DNA of 44,842 nucleotides, taken from positions 1 to 44,842 of the forward strand of contig JBKDAM010000051.1 of assembly GCA_046316495.1 (NCBI GenBank). The letters run 5' to 3'. The position numbers and the translations under genes were made by a program. Each line of letters begins with the position of its first letter. Position 1 is the first letter of the stretch. The notes under the pieces were generated by a model. That model searched no databases. It worked only from the letters and a program-made list of their open reading frames with translations, and was not told the DNA's origin. This DNA comes from M3007 sp046316495. GTDB taxonomy: Bacteria; Bacteroidota; Bacteroidia; Chitinophagales; Saprospiraceae. Positions 1 to 7,857 of this stretch are shown here, one piece after another.

Positions 1-139
1 CCCCATCAATAGCTTTATCTTTTATGGTATTATCTTGTGATTGAGCAAGCAGCTCTGATGTATTCAGCCAAAAAAAATTAACCAAAAAAGTCATTTTAAA
101 GAACATCTGATGGATCTTGTCTTTTTTTATCAGTTTCAT
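1..139 (-). CDS. N-terminus of a secreted protein (partial)
   Basis: An open frame starts at an ATG at 139-137 and runs off the left edge, giving 46 residues. It opens with a basic stretch (MKLIKKDK), then a hydrophobic segment (FFKMTFLVNFFWL) and a SELLA-Q site that looks like signal peptidase I cleavage, so the product is probably exported. The mature part visible (QSQDNTIKDKAIDG) is too short to assign a family. It is on the same strand as the Crp/Fnr gene that ends 51 bases upstream of its start, so the two may be co-transcribed. No Shine-Dalgarno sequence is seen, which is usual in this phylum. Confidence 0.6.
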   Translation of the reverse strand, partial: MKLIKKDKIHQMFFKMTFLVNFFWLNTSELLAQSQDNTIKDKAIDG

Positions 140-189
140 AATTTCAAGTTTTAGTTAGTAGATATCCAAATGTGGAATAAAAAATGTAG

Positions 190-774
190 CTATAGGGACT
201 GTTCCTTAAGCAAGTCTTTTCTCAATCTACTTAGGTGCTGAGGGGTTACCCCCAAGAAAGAAGCTGTGTACTGAAGGGGAACGCTTAGGATTATATCCGG
301 ATGTTCCTTGAGCATTTTTTCATACCGCTCAAATGCTGACTTTGACTGTAGCATTGCGATTCTTTTTTCCATCAAAATGAAGAGATTTTCTGCAATCACT
401 CTCCTGAAAACCTGCATTTTAGGGACTAACGCAGACAAATCTTCCAGACCCTTTTTTGAAATCACCCTCAATACGGTATCTTCTAGTGCAGTAATGTTTT
501 CGTGTGTTGGCGTATTTGTCAGGAAACTAGAAAAAGCGGATACAAATAGCTCAGGTGTTACAAAAAAACAGGTTATTTCGTTTCCTGCTTCGTCCAGGTA
601 ATAATTCCGAAGTTTTCCAGAAACCACGAAGGCTACCTGGTCACAGATCGTACCCTGTTTTATCCAAGACTCCCCTTTTAAAATTTCAATTTGAAAAAAG
701 GCTTTTTCGACTGTGGCCTTTTCCTCAATAGTTAACCCAACAATTTGACTAATGCTTTCTGATAAAGTTGTCAT
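190..774 (-). CDS. Crp/Fnr family transcriptional regulator
   Basis: 194 residues. The N-terminal two thirds is a cyclic-nucleotide-binding-type beta roll (GESWIKQGTICDQVAFVVSGKL, then EITCFFVTPELFVSAFSSFL), as in Crp/Fnr proteins. The C-terminal end carries a compact winged-helix element (YTASFLGVTPQHLSRLRKDL), typical of the short Bacteroidota Crp/Fnr subfamily. No cysteine cluster for an Fe-S sensor is visible, so it is not an oxygen-sensing Fnr in the classical sense; the ligand is unknown. A paralogue with the same architecture lies at 4946-5545. The start is an ATG at 774 and a strong -7 box lies about 77 bases upstream. Family call is secure, regulon is not. Confidence 0.88.
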   Translation of the reverse strand: MTTLSESISQIVGLTIEEKATVEKAFFQIEILKGESWIKQGTICDQVAFVVSGKLRNYYLDEAGNEITCFFVTPELFVSAFSSFLTNTPTHENITALEDTVLRVISKKGLEDLSALVPKMQVFRRVIAENLFILMEKRIAMLQSKSAFERYEKMLKEHPDIILSVPLQYTASFLGVTPQHLSRLRKDLLKEQSL

Positions 775-850
775 GTTATTTGCTGTAGAGTTCTTGTAGT
801 GTCCATTTGGGGACAGTATCCTTCACATCACAAACCTAAATTTTCGAAAC

Positions 851-858
851 CAAATATA
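851..858 (-). promoter_or_regulatory. Candidate -7 promoter box for the Crp/Fnr gene
   Basis: On the minus strand the sequence TATATTTG matches the Bacteroidota -7 consensus TAnnTTTG exactly. It would start a transcript near 847 with a leader of about 70 bases before the ATG at 774. No TTG or TTTG is found at the expected -33 distance, so the promoter may be activator dependent. In the leader, TGTCC at 800-804 and GGACA at 811-815 form an inverted repeat with a 6-base spacer, a possible operator. Confidence 0.4.
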
Positions 859-933
859 CGGGTCTACACTCATAATAGTAATACTCCACATTAATTCAAC
901 AGCTTTTTATTTTAGAAAATTGAAAAACTTGGG

Positions 934-1686
934 CTATGCAACAAATTCAGATATCAACTTCGAGATTTCCTTAGGTGTTTCAAGCGGACTTACGTGTCCT
1001 CCCTCCACCATTATGGTTTGCAGTACTGGTGGTGCCGGCACATAATCTTCCCTTCCCTTTACTGCAATTGCAACAACACTCATCTGTTGAATCAAGTGGC
1101 TCGAATCCTTTGCTTCTAAGATAACCTCTTTATCTACCTTTTTAATTTCCTGGTTACTAAGAAGCCGCATCGTTCGTTGCAAGTGATGGATCAAGGTAGG
1201 ATTTGTCCTTCGTGATGTTTGGCCAAATAAGGCTTTAGACGCTTGTGTGGTATAAAAATCTCTGAAAACCAGCAGGGTATGTTGGAGACGGATCAACCTT
1301 TTTTTCCACTTGGATACTGCACGGAAAGGCATATTACACAAAATTACGGACTCAAAACGCTCGGGTTGTTGATTGGCAGCCCGAAGAATAGTCATACTTC
1401 CCCAGGAGTGTCCAACCGCTACCACTTTTCCAAGCTGCAATTGATCCATTACTTCGAGGAGCATATCGGCGCAATCCTCAATTGTCCAATCATCTTTAGA
1501 TATTCTCTTACTGTCACCATGGAGAGGCATATCCAGCGTAATGATCGTTCTATCTTGAATAGTTTGGATCACCTGATCCCAAAGATGGTGATCCAAATAT
1601 ACTCCATGCAAAAAAAGGAGGGCTGTTTTCTTTGACTCTGAAGGTCGATGAAAGGTAGCGATTCTCCCAATTTTTGTATTTAACAT
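934..1686 (-). CDS. Alpha/beta hydrolase
   Basis: 250 residues from the ATG at 1686. I prefer this start over the ATG at 1704 because AAGGAG lies just upstream of it and the hydrolase fold begins immediately after. The oxyanion segment LFLHGVYLDHHLW (about residues 24-36), the nucleophile elbow GHSWGS (Ser94) and a C-terminal EGGHVSP histidine fit a classical alpha/beta hydrolase. An Asp in KGREDYVPAPP is a plausible acid. The cap region (about 115-190) is helical. Substrate cannot be told; relatives include esterases and haloperoxidase-like enzymes. There is no signal peptide, so it is cytoplasmic. It sits alone between a Crp/Fnr gene and an S41 peptidase on the same strand. Confidence 0.88.
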   Translation of the reverse strand: MLNTKIGRIATFHRPSESKKTALLFLHGVYLDHHLWDQVIQTIQDRTIITLDMPLHGDSKRISKDDWTIEDCADMLLEVMDQLQLGKVVAVGHSWGSMTILRAANQQPERFESVILCNMPFRAVSKWKKRLIRLQHTLLVFRDFYTTQASKALFGQTSRRTNPTLIHHLQRTMRLLSNQEIKKVDKEVILEAKDSSHLIQQMSVVAIAVKGREDYVPAPPVLQTIMVEGGHVSPLETPKEISKLISEFVA

Positions 1687-1832
1687 TTTACTCTCCTTGT
1701 ACATAATCGATTGTGTGTTTAAGTGAGACCCTGTCTTATTAGGTTCAACATTTTACTCATTACCCTCGAAATTTATTCTAATAAAAAGCATGTGAGAAGA
1801 TTATCCGAGAATGGGGTCTGAAGTGGACTTAT

Positions 1833-3311
1833 TCAATTAAATTTTGAAAGAAGTTGAAGAATAGTTTCAACATTCTGGGCTGTTCTTAACTGCTCATAAG
1901 GAATCTTAATATCGGGGATTACACCATGGTGATCAAAGAAACCAGAGGGTCTATATGCCCTTGAAGTAGAAACCGTAAAGGTAAATTTCGAATGTGGTAA
2001 CGTGATACGAACATTGGATCCATGGGGATTCGCCAAGCCCCCCGTTTCTTCTCCTACTAGCACTCCTCTGTTATAATCTTTAAGGATGGCAGCAAACATC
2101 CCAGACATGGAATATGAATTTCGATCGATAAGCAAAAAGACCTTTCCTTTAAAGCGGTGTTTTTCAGAGAAATGCTGCTTTGGCCTGGTATAAATCTCGT
2201 AGGAAGGTTCTTTTGTTGTAGGATCAAATACTTTCACAACCCGGCTGATTTTGGTGTTATTGGTCATTATGGCAGCAGCTAGCTTAATAGAAGGTTTTTT
2301 GGGTAAAATTTTTGCGAGCCAGCGGACTGTTTTGGGGAAGACACTATAAAATTCGTCACTCATTTTGATTTTTGCTTTTGAAACCAATACCCAGGCTGTA
2401 TCCAACAAAAAATAATTGATGGTTTCTGTTATAAAATGTTCTCCTCCCCCATTGCCTCGAATATCGATTATCAGGGTATCAATTGAATATTGTTGAATGG
2501 TTTTGAAAGTGTGTTCAATTGAATCTCGATAACCTTTGTAAGTATTAAAATCATTGAGCTTCAGCAATGCAACCGGCCTGTTATTTGCATAGGTCAAGCA
2601 CATATGATGGGCCTTGCGCTGCTCCATTTTTGGAAAATCGATTTTTACAAACTCGTCATATTGTGCCACTGTCAAGCAATTGTGCGTAACCGAAGCCAGT
2701 TTCCCATTGCGTTGTTCAACACTCAAGGTCACAGAATCGGAATGTCCATATAGAAGCCAGTACATTCTGCCAAAGGAATTGGTAATCTGGGCATTTCTAA
2801 ATACCTCCAACTCTCCAAAAGTTAGTTGATGCATATTTTGTAGGACTTCCCCAATCAAATTTCCATTAACACTTAGGAGCTCGGCAGCAGAAAGGGTTGA
2901 ATCGTTGGTAAAATGATGCTGGAGGACTGCACGCTTATTGTCCTTCACTTGAACTAGAAAGGGCAAGATTTTACCCCCTTGATCAAAATATCGCCTCCTG
3001 TCCTCCTGGTTAAATAATAAAACGGTGTGTCCATCCTGCAGCGATGAGATCAGGGAAGCTAAATGCACGTACCACTGTTCAACTGGCATTGGCTCTAATC
3101 TGTTTTTTAGATTACTTATCTTTTCTTCAAAATCCTCAAAAGAGAGAAAGTGGAATGGCTCCGGATGAATTCGAATTAGTTTGGACCGGACTAAAGAGAG
3201 CTCCTCCTTCATTAAATCAACCTCCATAACACGGGGTGAGAAAGATTGTGCAAAGACAAATACCAGAGGGTTCAGGAGCAATATTAGCAGTATTGATAAA
3301 GTTTTTTTCAT
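1833..3311 (-). CDS. Secreted S41 family (C-terminal processing-like) peptidase
   Basis: 492 residues with a signal peptide (MKKTLSILLI, hydrophobic to about residue 20, AQS cleavage). The second half holds S41 hallmarks: LIIDIRGNGGGE, then KVFLLIDRNSYSMSGMFAA with the candidate nucleophile serine, followed by VGEETGG. No clear PDZ domain is visible between them, as in many Bacteroidota S41 proteins of unknown substrate. It is probably a periplasmic or surface serine protease. It begins 45 bases after the stop of the NmrA-like gene on the same strand, so the two may form one transcript with the SDR gene upstream. Start is an ATG at 3311. Confidence 0.87.
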   Translation of the reverse strand: MKKTLSILLILLLNPLVFVFAQSFSPRVMEVDLMKEELSLVRSKLIRIHPEPFHFLSFEDFEEKISNLKNRLEPMPVEQWYVHLASLISSLQDGHTVLLFNQEDRRRYFDQGGKILPFLVQVKDNKRAVLQHHFTNDSTLSAAELLSVNGNLIGEVLQNMHQLTFGELEVFRNAQITNSFGRMYWLLYGHSDSVTLSVEQRNGKLASVTHNCLTVAQYDEFVKIDFPKMEQRKAHHMCLTYANNRPVALLKLNDFNTYKGYRDSIEHTFKTIQQYSIDTLIIDIRGNGGGEHFITETINYFLLDTAWVLVSKAKIKMSDEFYSVFPKTVRWLAKILPKKPSIKLAAAIMTNNTKISRVVKVFDPTTKEPSYEIYTRPKQHFSEKHRFKGKVFLLIDRNSYSMSGMFAAILKDYNRGVLVGEETGGLANPHGSNVRITLPHSKFTFTVSTSRAYRPSGFFDHHGVIPDIKIPYEQLRTAQNVETILQLLSKFN

Positions 3312-3356
3312 GCAAAATCTTATTTTTCGTGCGATAAATACGATTTAATTGCTCCT

Positions 3357-3998
3357 TTAATTGCTGATAGACGGTGCCTGTCTCGAAAAAGAAGAAGAAC
3401 GAATCTGGTTAACTATAAAGGCTGCCATATCTGTCAGTGTTACGGACAACTTAAGATCTTTCCCATCTAATGTAGCCGTAACAGTTCCTTTTGCGGATTT
3501 ATCTACGATGTTTGGGCATCGAACAATCGTCCAGTTTAGTTCACTGTTCATGATGATTGCTTCCATTCTATTTTTATCCTCAATGATTACCTTCAACCAT
3601 TTCATAAAATATGGGAGAATTAGGTTGGTAAAAAACCATGGCTGAAAGGCTACACTGTTGCCTGCTCCAACATTACTTATAGCGATCAGACGATGAACTT
3701 GTTGCTTTTTCATTTCATCAATCATAATTTTAGTAGCGTCAGAAATAAACGTTGAAGGTTTTCCGTCGCCTTTTCCGCCGATACCGAGGCACTGGATAAC
3801 CACTTCTTGATGTTTTAAAACGGAGGCCACAACACTTTCATCCAACACATCGCCCTCAACGATGGTCAGGTTTGGGTGTTGACTTTGAATTTTAGATGCA
3901 TTGCGCACCAAAACAGTTACTTCATAACCCTGCTGAAGGGCTTCTGCTAAAATGGCCCGTCCTGAATATCCGGTAGCGCCAAAAAGGATAATTTTCAT
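3357..3998 (-). CDS. NAD(P)-binding, NmrA-like atypical SDR protein
   Basis: 213 residues from the ATG at 3998. A TTG at 4043 would add 15 residues that belong to no fold, while MKIILFGATGYSGRAI begins a Rossmann strand directly. The GATGYSG motif (residues 7-13) is the dinucleotide-binding loop of atypical SDR/NmrA proteins. EGDVLDE and VIQCLGIGGKG are consistent with that family. The canonical YxxxK catalytic pair is not evident, so it may be a redox sensor, reductase or epimerase-like enzyme. It follows the classical SDR gene by 72 bases on the same strand. Confidence 0.85.
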   Translation of the reverse strand: MKIILFGATGYSGRAILAEALQQGYEVTVLVRNASKIQSQHPNLTIVEGDVLDESVVASVLKHQEVVIQCLGIGGKGDGKPSTFISDATKIMIDEMKKQQVHRLIAISNVGAGNSVAFQPWFFTNLILPYFMKWLKVIIEDKNRMEAIIMNSELNWTIVRCPNIVDKSAKGTVTATLDGKDLKLSVTLTDMAAFIVNQIRSSSFSRQAPSISN

Positions 3999-4070
3999 AG
4001 TTAATCGTGCAAATAGTTTATGGATAAAGCTGTTCTCAGGCAATCTGTCTGCCAGCCAAGAGGGACCTAC

Positions 4071-4856
4071 TTATTTGGAGGCCATGATGGTTGCTGCTAT
4101 GTGGAGTCGCCATTTGCTGGAAGGCATGATTCCCGATAGAAAACCAAGAATTTTATTTTTAAAACCAGGTATTACATGAAGTTTTCCTTTCATCATTCCG
4201 ATGTACCCTTCCAGGGCAACCTCCTCCGATGACATCACTCCCTTTGCGTATAATTTGGCATTACCCATATCTGCACGTTCCATAAAATTCGACTCCGTCG
4301 CGCCGGGCGAAAGCACGGTAACGGTCACTCCTGTCCGCTCAAATTCTTTATGGATTGCCTCCGTTAAGCTGATTACATAAGCCTTCGTGGCGCCATACAC
4401 AGCAAAATTTGGGTCGGGTTGTAGCCCCGCCATAGAAGCCACGTTCATTATCTTTCCTTTGCCATTTTTCACCATCTCTTTTCCATAGTGGTAGGTCAAC
4501 TCCGTCAAACTCCAGATATTCAATTGGATCATCTCCCGATATTTGTCCAGGTCCCTTTCAATAAAGGCACCATAATCTCCAAATCCAGCATTGTTGACTA
4601 GGTATTGGACTACCAATTCATTTAAGTAAACGGCTTCCCGGATAGCTGTAATTGCTCCTGCCGAGGTCAGGTCAGCAGCAACCGTATAAACAGTAATTCG
4701 ATACTGCTCCTCAAAGTTAGATTTGATTCGGAGCAATTTTTGTTGATCTCTTGCTACAAGTAGTAGGTCGATTTGATCCTTCGCAAACAATTTAGCTATT
4801 TCTAATCCAATACCAGAGGTGGCTCCGGTGATAATTGCTACTTCTTTCATACCCAT
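4071..4856 (-). CDS. Short-chain dehydrogenase/reductase (SDR)
   Basis: 261 residues. It carries the classical SDR cofactor motif TGATSGIG (residues 10-17), NNAG (88-91) and the catalytic set Ser141, Tyr154, Lys158 in SMAG...YGATK. The C-terminus (about 225-261) has a hydrophobic GFLSGIMPSS segment that might contact membrane. Family members reduce or oxidize carbonyl or hydroxyl groups with NAD(P)H; the substrate is not predictable. It is on the same strand as the Crp/Fnr gene at 4946-5545, 89 bases away, and precedes the NmrA-like gene, so a small redox operon under that regulator is plausible. Start is an ATG at 4856 or, two codons later, at 4850. Confidence 0.9.
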   Translation of the reverse strand: MGMKEVAIITGATSGIGLEIAKLFAKDQIDLLLVARDQQKLLRIKSNFEEQYRITVYTVAADLTSAGAITAIREAVYLNELVVQYLVNNAGFGDYGAFIERDLDKYREMIQLNIWSLTELTYHYGKEMVKNGKGKIMNVASMAGLQPDPNFAVYGATKAYVISLTEAIHKEFERTGVTVTVLSPGATESNFMERADMGNAKLYAKGVMSSEEVALEGYIGMMKGKLHVIPGFKNKILGFLSGIMPSSKWRLHIAATIMASK

Positions 4857-4945
4857 TTACGTTTATTAATAGTTAGGATTGCCGGTAATTACCCAGCAAA
4901 ATTGAGGGTATTCAAAAAGTGCCACCTGACACAAAAGTGTCAAAA

Positions 4946-5545
4946 TCAATCTCGAGCCAATTTCTGCCGGATTCGGGTCAGGGTTTGCCGTTCAATTCCA
5001 AGATAGGAAGATAAATGAGACAGGGAAACCCGATTGAACAAATCCGGATTTTCTGCCACGAAGCCAAGGTAGCGTGCTTCAGAAGTTTCAAACAAAAAAC
5101 GTTCAATCCGTGTCTGCTGTACCTTCAACACAGCTTCCGCTACTAAACGCCCATACCGTTCGAGGTTAGGGTATTGATCGTACCCAGCCTGAATATGGTC
5201 ATAAGATAAATTCACCATGAGGGTAGGTTCAATGCACTGAAAGTAATATTTGCTTGGCGTCTTGGCAATAAATGCAGTGTAGTCCGTGGCGTAGTAGCCT
5301 TCCCGGACAAAATTAACCGTTATCTCACTTCCTTTTTGGTCGATGTAAAAGGAACGCAGCAACCCTTGGTGTACAAAACCAATCTCCCGTTGAATGGTGT
5401 TTGCGTGCATGTAAAAGTGCTTTGATCTGAACTCCGAGAGGTTCAAGCCACTTTCCAAATAGCTCAGCTCAGCTACAGTCACCTTTGGGCAAAGGGTTTT
5501 TACGGATTCTAAGAATTGAAAAATGGGTTCATTCATTCCTTTCAT
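4946..5545 (-). CDS. Crp/Fnr family transcriptional regulator
   Basis: 199 residues. A cNMP-binding-like roll (EIGFVHQGLLRSFYID, EITVNFVREGYYATDY) is followed by a helical linker and a C-terminal HTH (LSLSHLSSYLGIERQTLTRIRQKL). It is the same subfamily as the protein at 190-774 and lacks an Fe-S cysteine set. Its start (ATG at 5545, alternative at 5536) overlaps the 3' end of the membrane-protein gene by 8-17 bases, which implies translational coupling and one mRNA with it. Downstream on the same strand lie the SDR and NmrA-like genes, its likely targets or co-transcribed partners. Confidence 0.88.
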   Translation of the reverse strand: MKGMNEPIFQFLESVKTLCPKVTVAELSYLESGLNLSEFRSKHFYMHANTIQREIGFVHQGLLRSFYIDQKGSEITVNFVREGYYATDYTAFIAKTPSKYYFQCIEPTLMVNLSYDHIQAGYDQYPNLERYGRLVAEAVLKVQQTRIERFLFETSEARYLGFVAENPDLFNRVSLSHLSSYLGIERQTLTRIRQKLARD

Positions 5546-6095
5546 TTTTTGTCCAATTTACACTAAATGACAACACTAATTTAAGGATAAACAAGATGAA
5601 CATCCCTTTAAGTATTGGATTTTTATATGGCAGAAGGAATACCAGAAGGATACCTAAGGAAGTAAGACTAATTGCTGCAACGCGCTGACCACTCGTTATA
5701 CTTATCTTTATTACCAAGAGAGAACCAAGTAAAGTATACATGGAGGTAACTAAAATGAGTGGTAAATCCATTGGAAAGACCCAAGCTAGAAGGAGTGGTT
5801 GTAGAAAGTGGATGAGAAGAAAGTAGTATTTTTTTTTAAGTGAGGACTCATAAAACTGGTTGGTTCCGATCGTCATATTAGCCACTATTCCCCCACTTAA
5901 GTCAAGCGCTAAAAGCATGAATATACTTTTTTTAAGACTTGATAGGTCCTGTTGTCCGTCAAGGAACAGGGAGGATGCTGCAAACAAGAAGGCAATAAGT
6001 AGGATAGCCAGTACATCAAATTTCGTTGTATCCCGACCAAACAGAGGATGCAGGAATGGATGAACTTTAATTCTTTGTTTTTCCCCAAAGGACAT
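5529..6095 (-). CDS. Small integral membrane protein, function unknown
   Basis: 188 residues with about five to six hydrophobic helices (near residues 26-44, 57-75, 92-108, 110-130, 139-156 and 163-182). The N-terminus is charged and has FGRDTTKFD just before the first helix. I do not recognise a family; small DUF membrane proteins of this size are common in Bacteroidota. Its stop codon lies inside the start region of the Crp/Fnr gene, so it is the first gene of a coupled pair. That suggests the regulator and this membrane protein are made together. The ATG at 6095 is the only reasonable start. It is probably in the inner membrane. Confidence 0.72.
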   Translation of the reverse strand: MSFGEKQRIKVHPFLHPLFGRDTTKFDVLAILLIAFLFAASSLFLDGQQDLSSLKKSIFMLLALDLSGGIVANMTIGTNQFYESSLKKKYYFLLIHFLQPLLLAWVFPMDLPLILVTSMYTLLGSLLVIKISITSGQRVAAISLTSLGILLVFLLPYKNPILKGMFILFILKLVLSFSVNWTKNERNE

Positions 6096-6182
6096 ATAAA
6101 CGCTTTTTTTGATAGGCTTCCAAGTAAACCCTTTATCGAAGAATTGGGTGGAAAAGCTTATTTTTCAGCGCAGACAAATCGT

Positions 6183-7496
6183 TTATAGTTTAAGAACCGG
6201 GAAACAATAAACGCTTTCTTCTGTCTGCGCTAATATCCAGTACTTTCCATTTGGATAGTTTGACAAAGTAAACTGGCTTTTGGTTGCCTCTTTGATTAAT
6301 CTTCCTTGGGAATCATAGACCTTTATCGCTTGAATAGGTTGATCGGGTATATCAATATGGACGATTCCGTAGGTAGGGTTTGGATAAACGGAATGAATAG
6401 GTACTTCAGGATCGGTCTTGTTAGCACTGACTGTGTGGTTGATTATTGTTGAAAGCAGTTGAATGGAGACTTGATACGCTTGAGCAGGCAACTGGTTAAT
6501 TAAAACACAAATCACGATTCCAGAAGAAGGTTCATACATCATCGAAGAATTGTATCCTCCCCAAATCGTTCCCCCGTGCGTCCAAACTGTTCGGCCATTT
6601 ACAATTGCTCGACTAATTCCAATCCCATAATTACCCGACCCCACAAAAGTGGTCATTTCAGTCAAGGAGCTTGTATTTAGAAATTGTCCATTCAGTAGGG
6701 CATTGTACCATTGAGCCATTTCTCCTGCTGTGGAGTACATTGCCCCTGCAGTCCAAGCAGCACTGTTTAATGCCACCCTTGGGATGGTATTACTATTTAC
6801 TCCTCCCTGCCAAGGATGAGCTACTGTGAAGGGAATTGTTTCGTAAACATCCAAAAAGGTGCTATCGAGCTGAAGCGGCGTCAGGATACTATCCCGTAAG
6901 AGTTGGTAGAAGGGTTTGCCTGTTGCTTGCTCCGCAATCATTCCAGCAAGCAAATAATTGGTATTACAATAACCCCAGTTACTGCCAGCAGGAAATAAGG
7001 GTGGCCCGATCCAAGTCATAAGCTCGGGTGCTGTGAAGATTCGGTTAGGGTTTGATAAAATCGAATCAGGATAACCGGTAACACTCGTCACATCATCTAA
7101 TCCACTCGTATGGTTCAAAAGCTGTCGAATCGTGATGGTTGAATCAATCTGATCGAAAGTGGGTAGGTATTCATGCAATTCATCCTCCAAGCTGATAATT
7201 GAATTCTCTGCCAATTTTAACAAGAGTACACCAGTAAACAACTTCGTGTTACTTGCGATACCAAACAACAAATCAGAAGAAATAGGCGTTCCAGGATGAG
7301 AAATACCGGTAACTCCTTTCCAGGTTCCTAATCCTGGGTGTATAACGCAGGCAGAAATCCCTTTTAAATTGTTGGCTGCTCGAAAGCTATCTAGTTTGAA
7401 CTGCAGTTTAGTTGCCAATTCCGGATCAAGATTCTGTGCGCTGACACTGAATAAAATCCAATGAATGGCAATAAATAGACTTCCTAACTTTCTCAT
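6183..7496 (-). CDS. Secreted beta-lactamase-family serine hydrolase with T9SS sorting domain
   Basis: 437 residues. A signal peptide (MRKLGSLFIAIHWILFSVSA-QN) leads into a class C beta-lactamase/DD-peptidase-like domain. The SxxK motif is SNTK (Ser82, Lys85), the YxN-type motif lies in GYCNTN and the KTG-equivalent is HGG in WTHGGTIWGG. The last 75 residues (VYPNPTYGIVHIDI, then KVYDSQGRLI and LSNYPNGKYW) form a type A type IX secretion sorting domain, so the enzyme should be exported across the outer membrane and cell-surface attached or released. Such proteins act as esterases or D-amino-acid peptidases; true beta-lactamase activity is unlikely. It appears monocistronic. Confidence 0.9.
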   Translation of the reverse strand: MRKLGSLFIAIHWILFSVSAQNLDPELATKLQFKLDSFRAANNLKGISACVIHPGLGTWKGVTGISHPGTPISSDLLFGIASNTKLFTGVLLLKLAENSIISLEDELHEYLPTFDQIDSTITIRQLLNHTSGLDDVTSVTGYPDSILSNPNRIFTAPELMTWIGPPLFPAGSNWGYCNTNYLLAGMIAEQATGKPFYQLLRDSILTPLQLDSTFLDVYETIPFTVAHPWQGGVNSNTIPRVALNSAAWTAGAMYSTAGEMAQWYNALLNGQFLNTSSLTEMTTFVGSGNYGIGISRAIVNGRTVWTHGGTIWGGYNSSMMYEPSSGIVICVLINQLPAQAYQVSIQLLSTIINHTVSANKTDPEVPIHSVYPNPTYGIVHIDIPDQPIQAIKVYDSQGRLIKEATKSQFTLSNYPNGKYWILAQTEESVYCFPVLKL

Positions 7497-7857
7497 GGTT
7501 AAAAAAAATGCTTTTTACGAACACTGCTTGGACTGTAAATTAGGAAATGCGTTTAATCAATTGAACTGGCCACTTGAAAATATAGAAAAAAGTAAAAAAC
7601 CGACTTGACGACTTGATGTATCGGCAAAAACTCAAACTTTCAAAAACTCCTTACCCCTTTTAAGGACTAGAACGGTATAAATGGGGGCTATAGATAGTAA
7701 AAAGTTTATTCTTATTTTTAAAGTACGCATTCTAGTGTGATCCTTCTGGAAGTTTGTCCTATGAGGCTCTTTGATTTTTAATGATGTTTACTTAATCAAT
7801 GTCAATGCATAAACAAAGAAACCAATGGCCTACCTATAAACCGTCAGCCTAGCACGC
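7497..7857. other. Intergenic region, 361 bases
   Basis: No credible gene is seen on either strand. It should hold the promoter of the serine hydrolase (start 7496, minus) and the 3' end of the MFS gene (stop at 7858, minus). On the minus strand a TATATTTT box lies about 80 bases before the hydrolase ATG, one base off the -7 consensus. A 9-base direct repeat, CAAAAACTC, occurs at 7625-7633 and 7641-7649. No terminator-like hairpin with a T-run is visible. Confidence 0.6.

Noticed and set aside
6167..6231. 10-base inverted repeat AGCGCAGACA / TGTCTGCGCT across the serine hydrolase stop
   Set aside because: The 45-base loop and lack of a T-run argue against a terminator, and a few such repeats are expected by chance in a window of this size.
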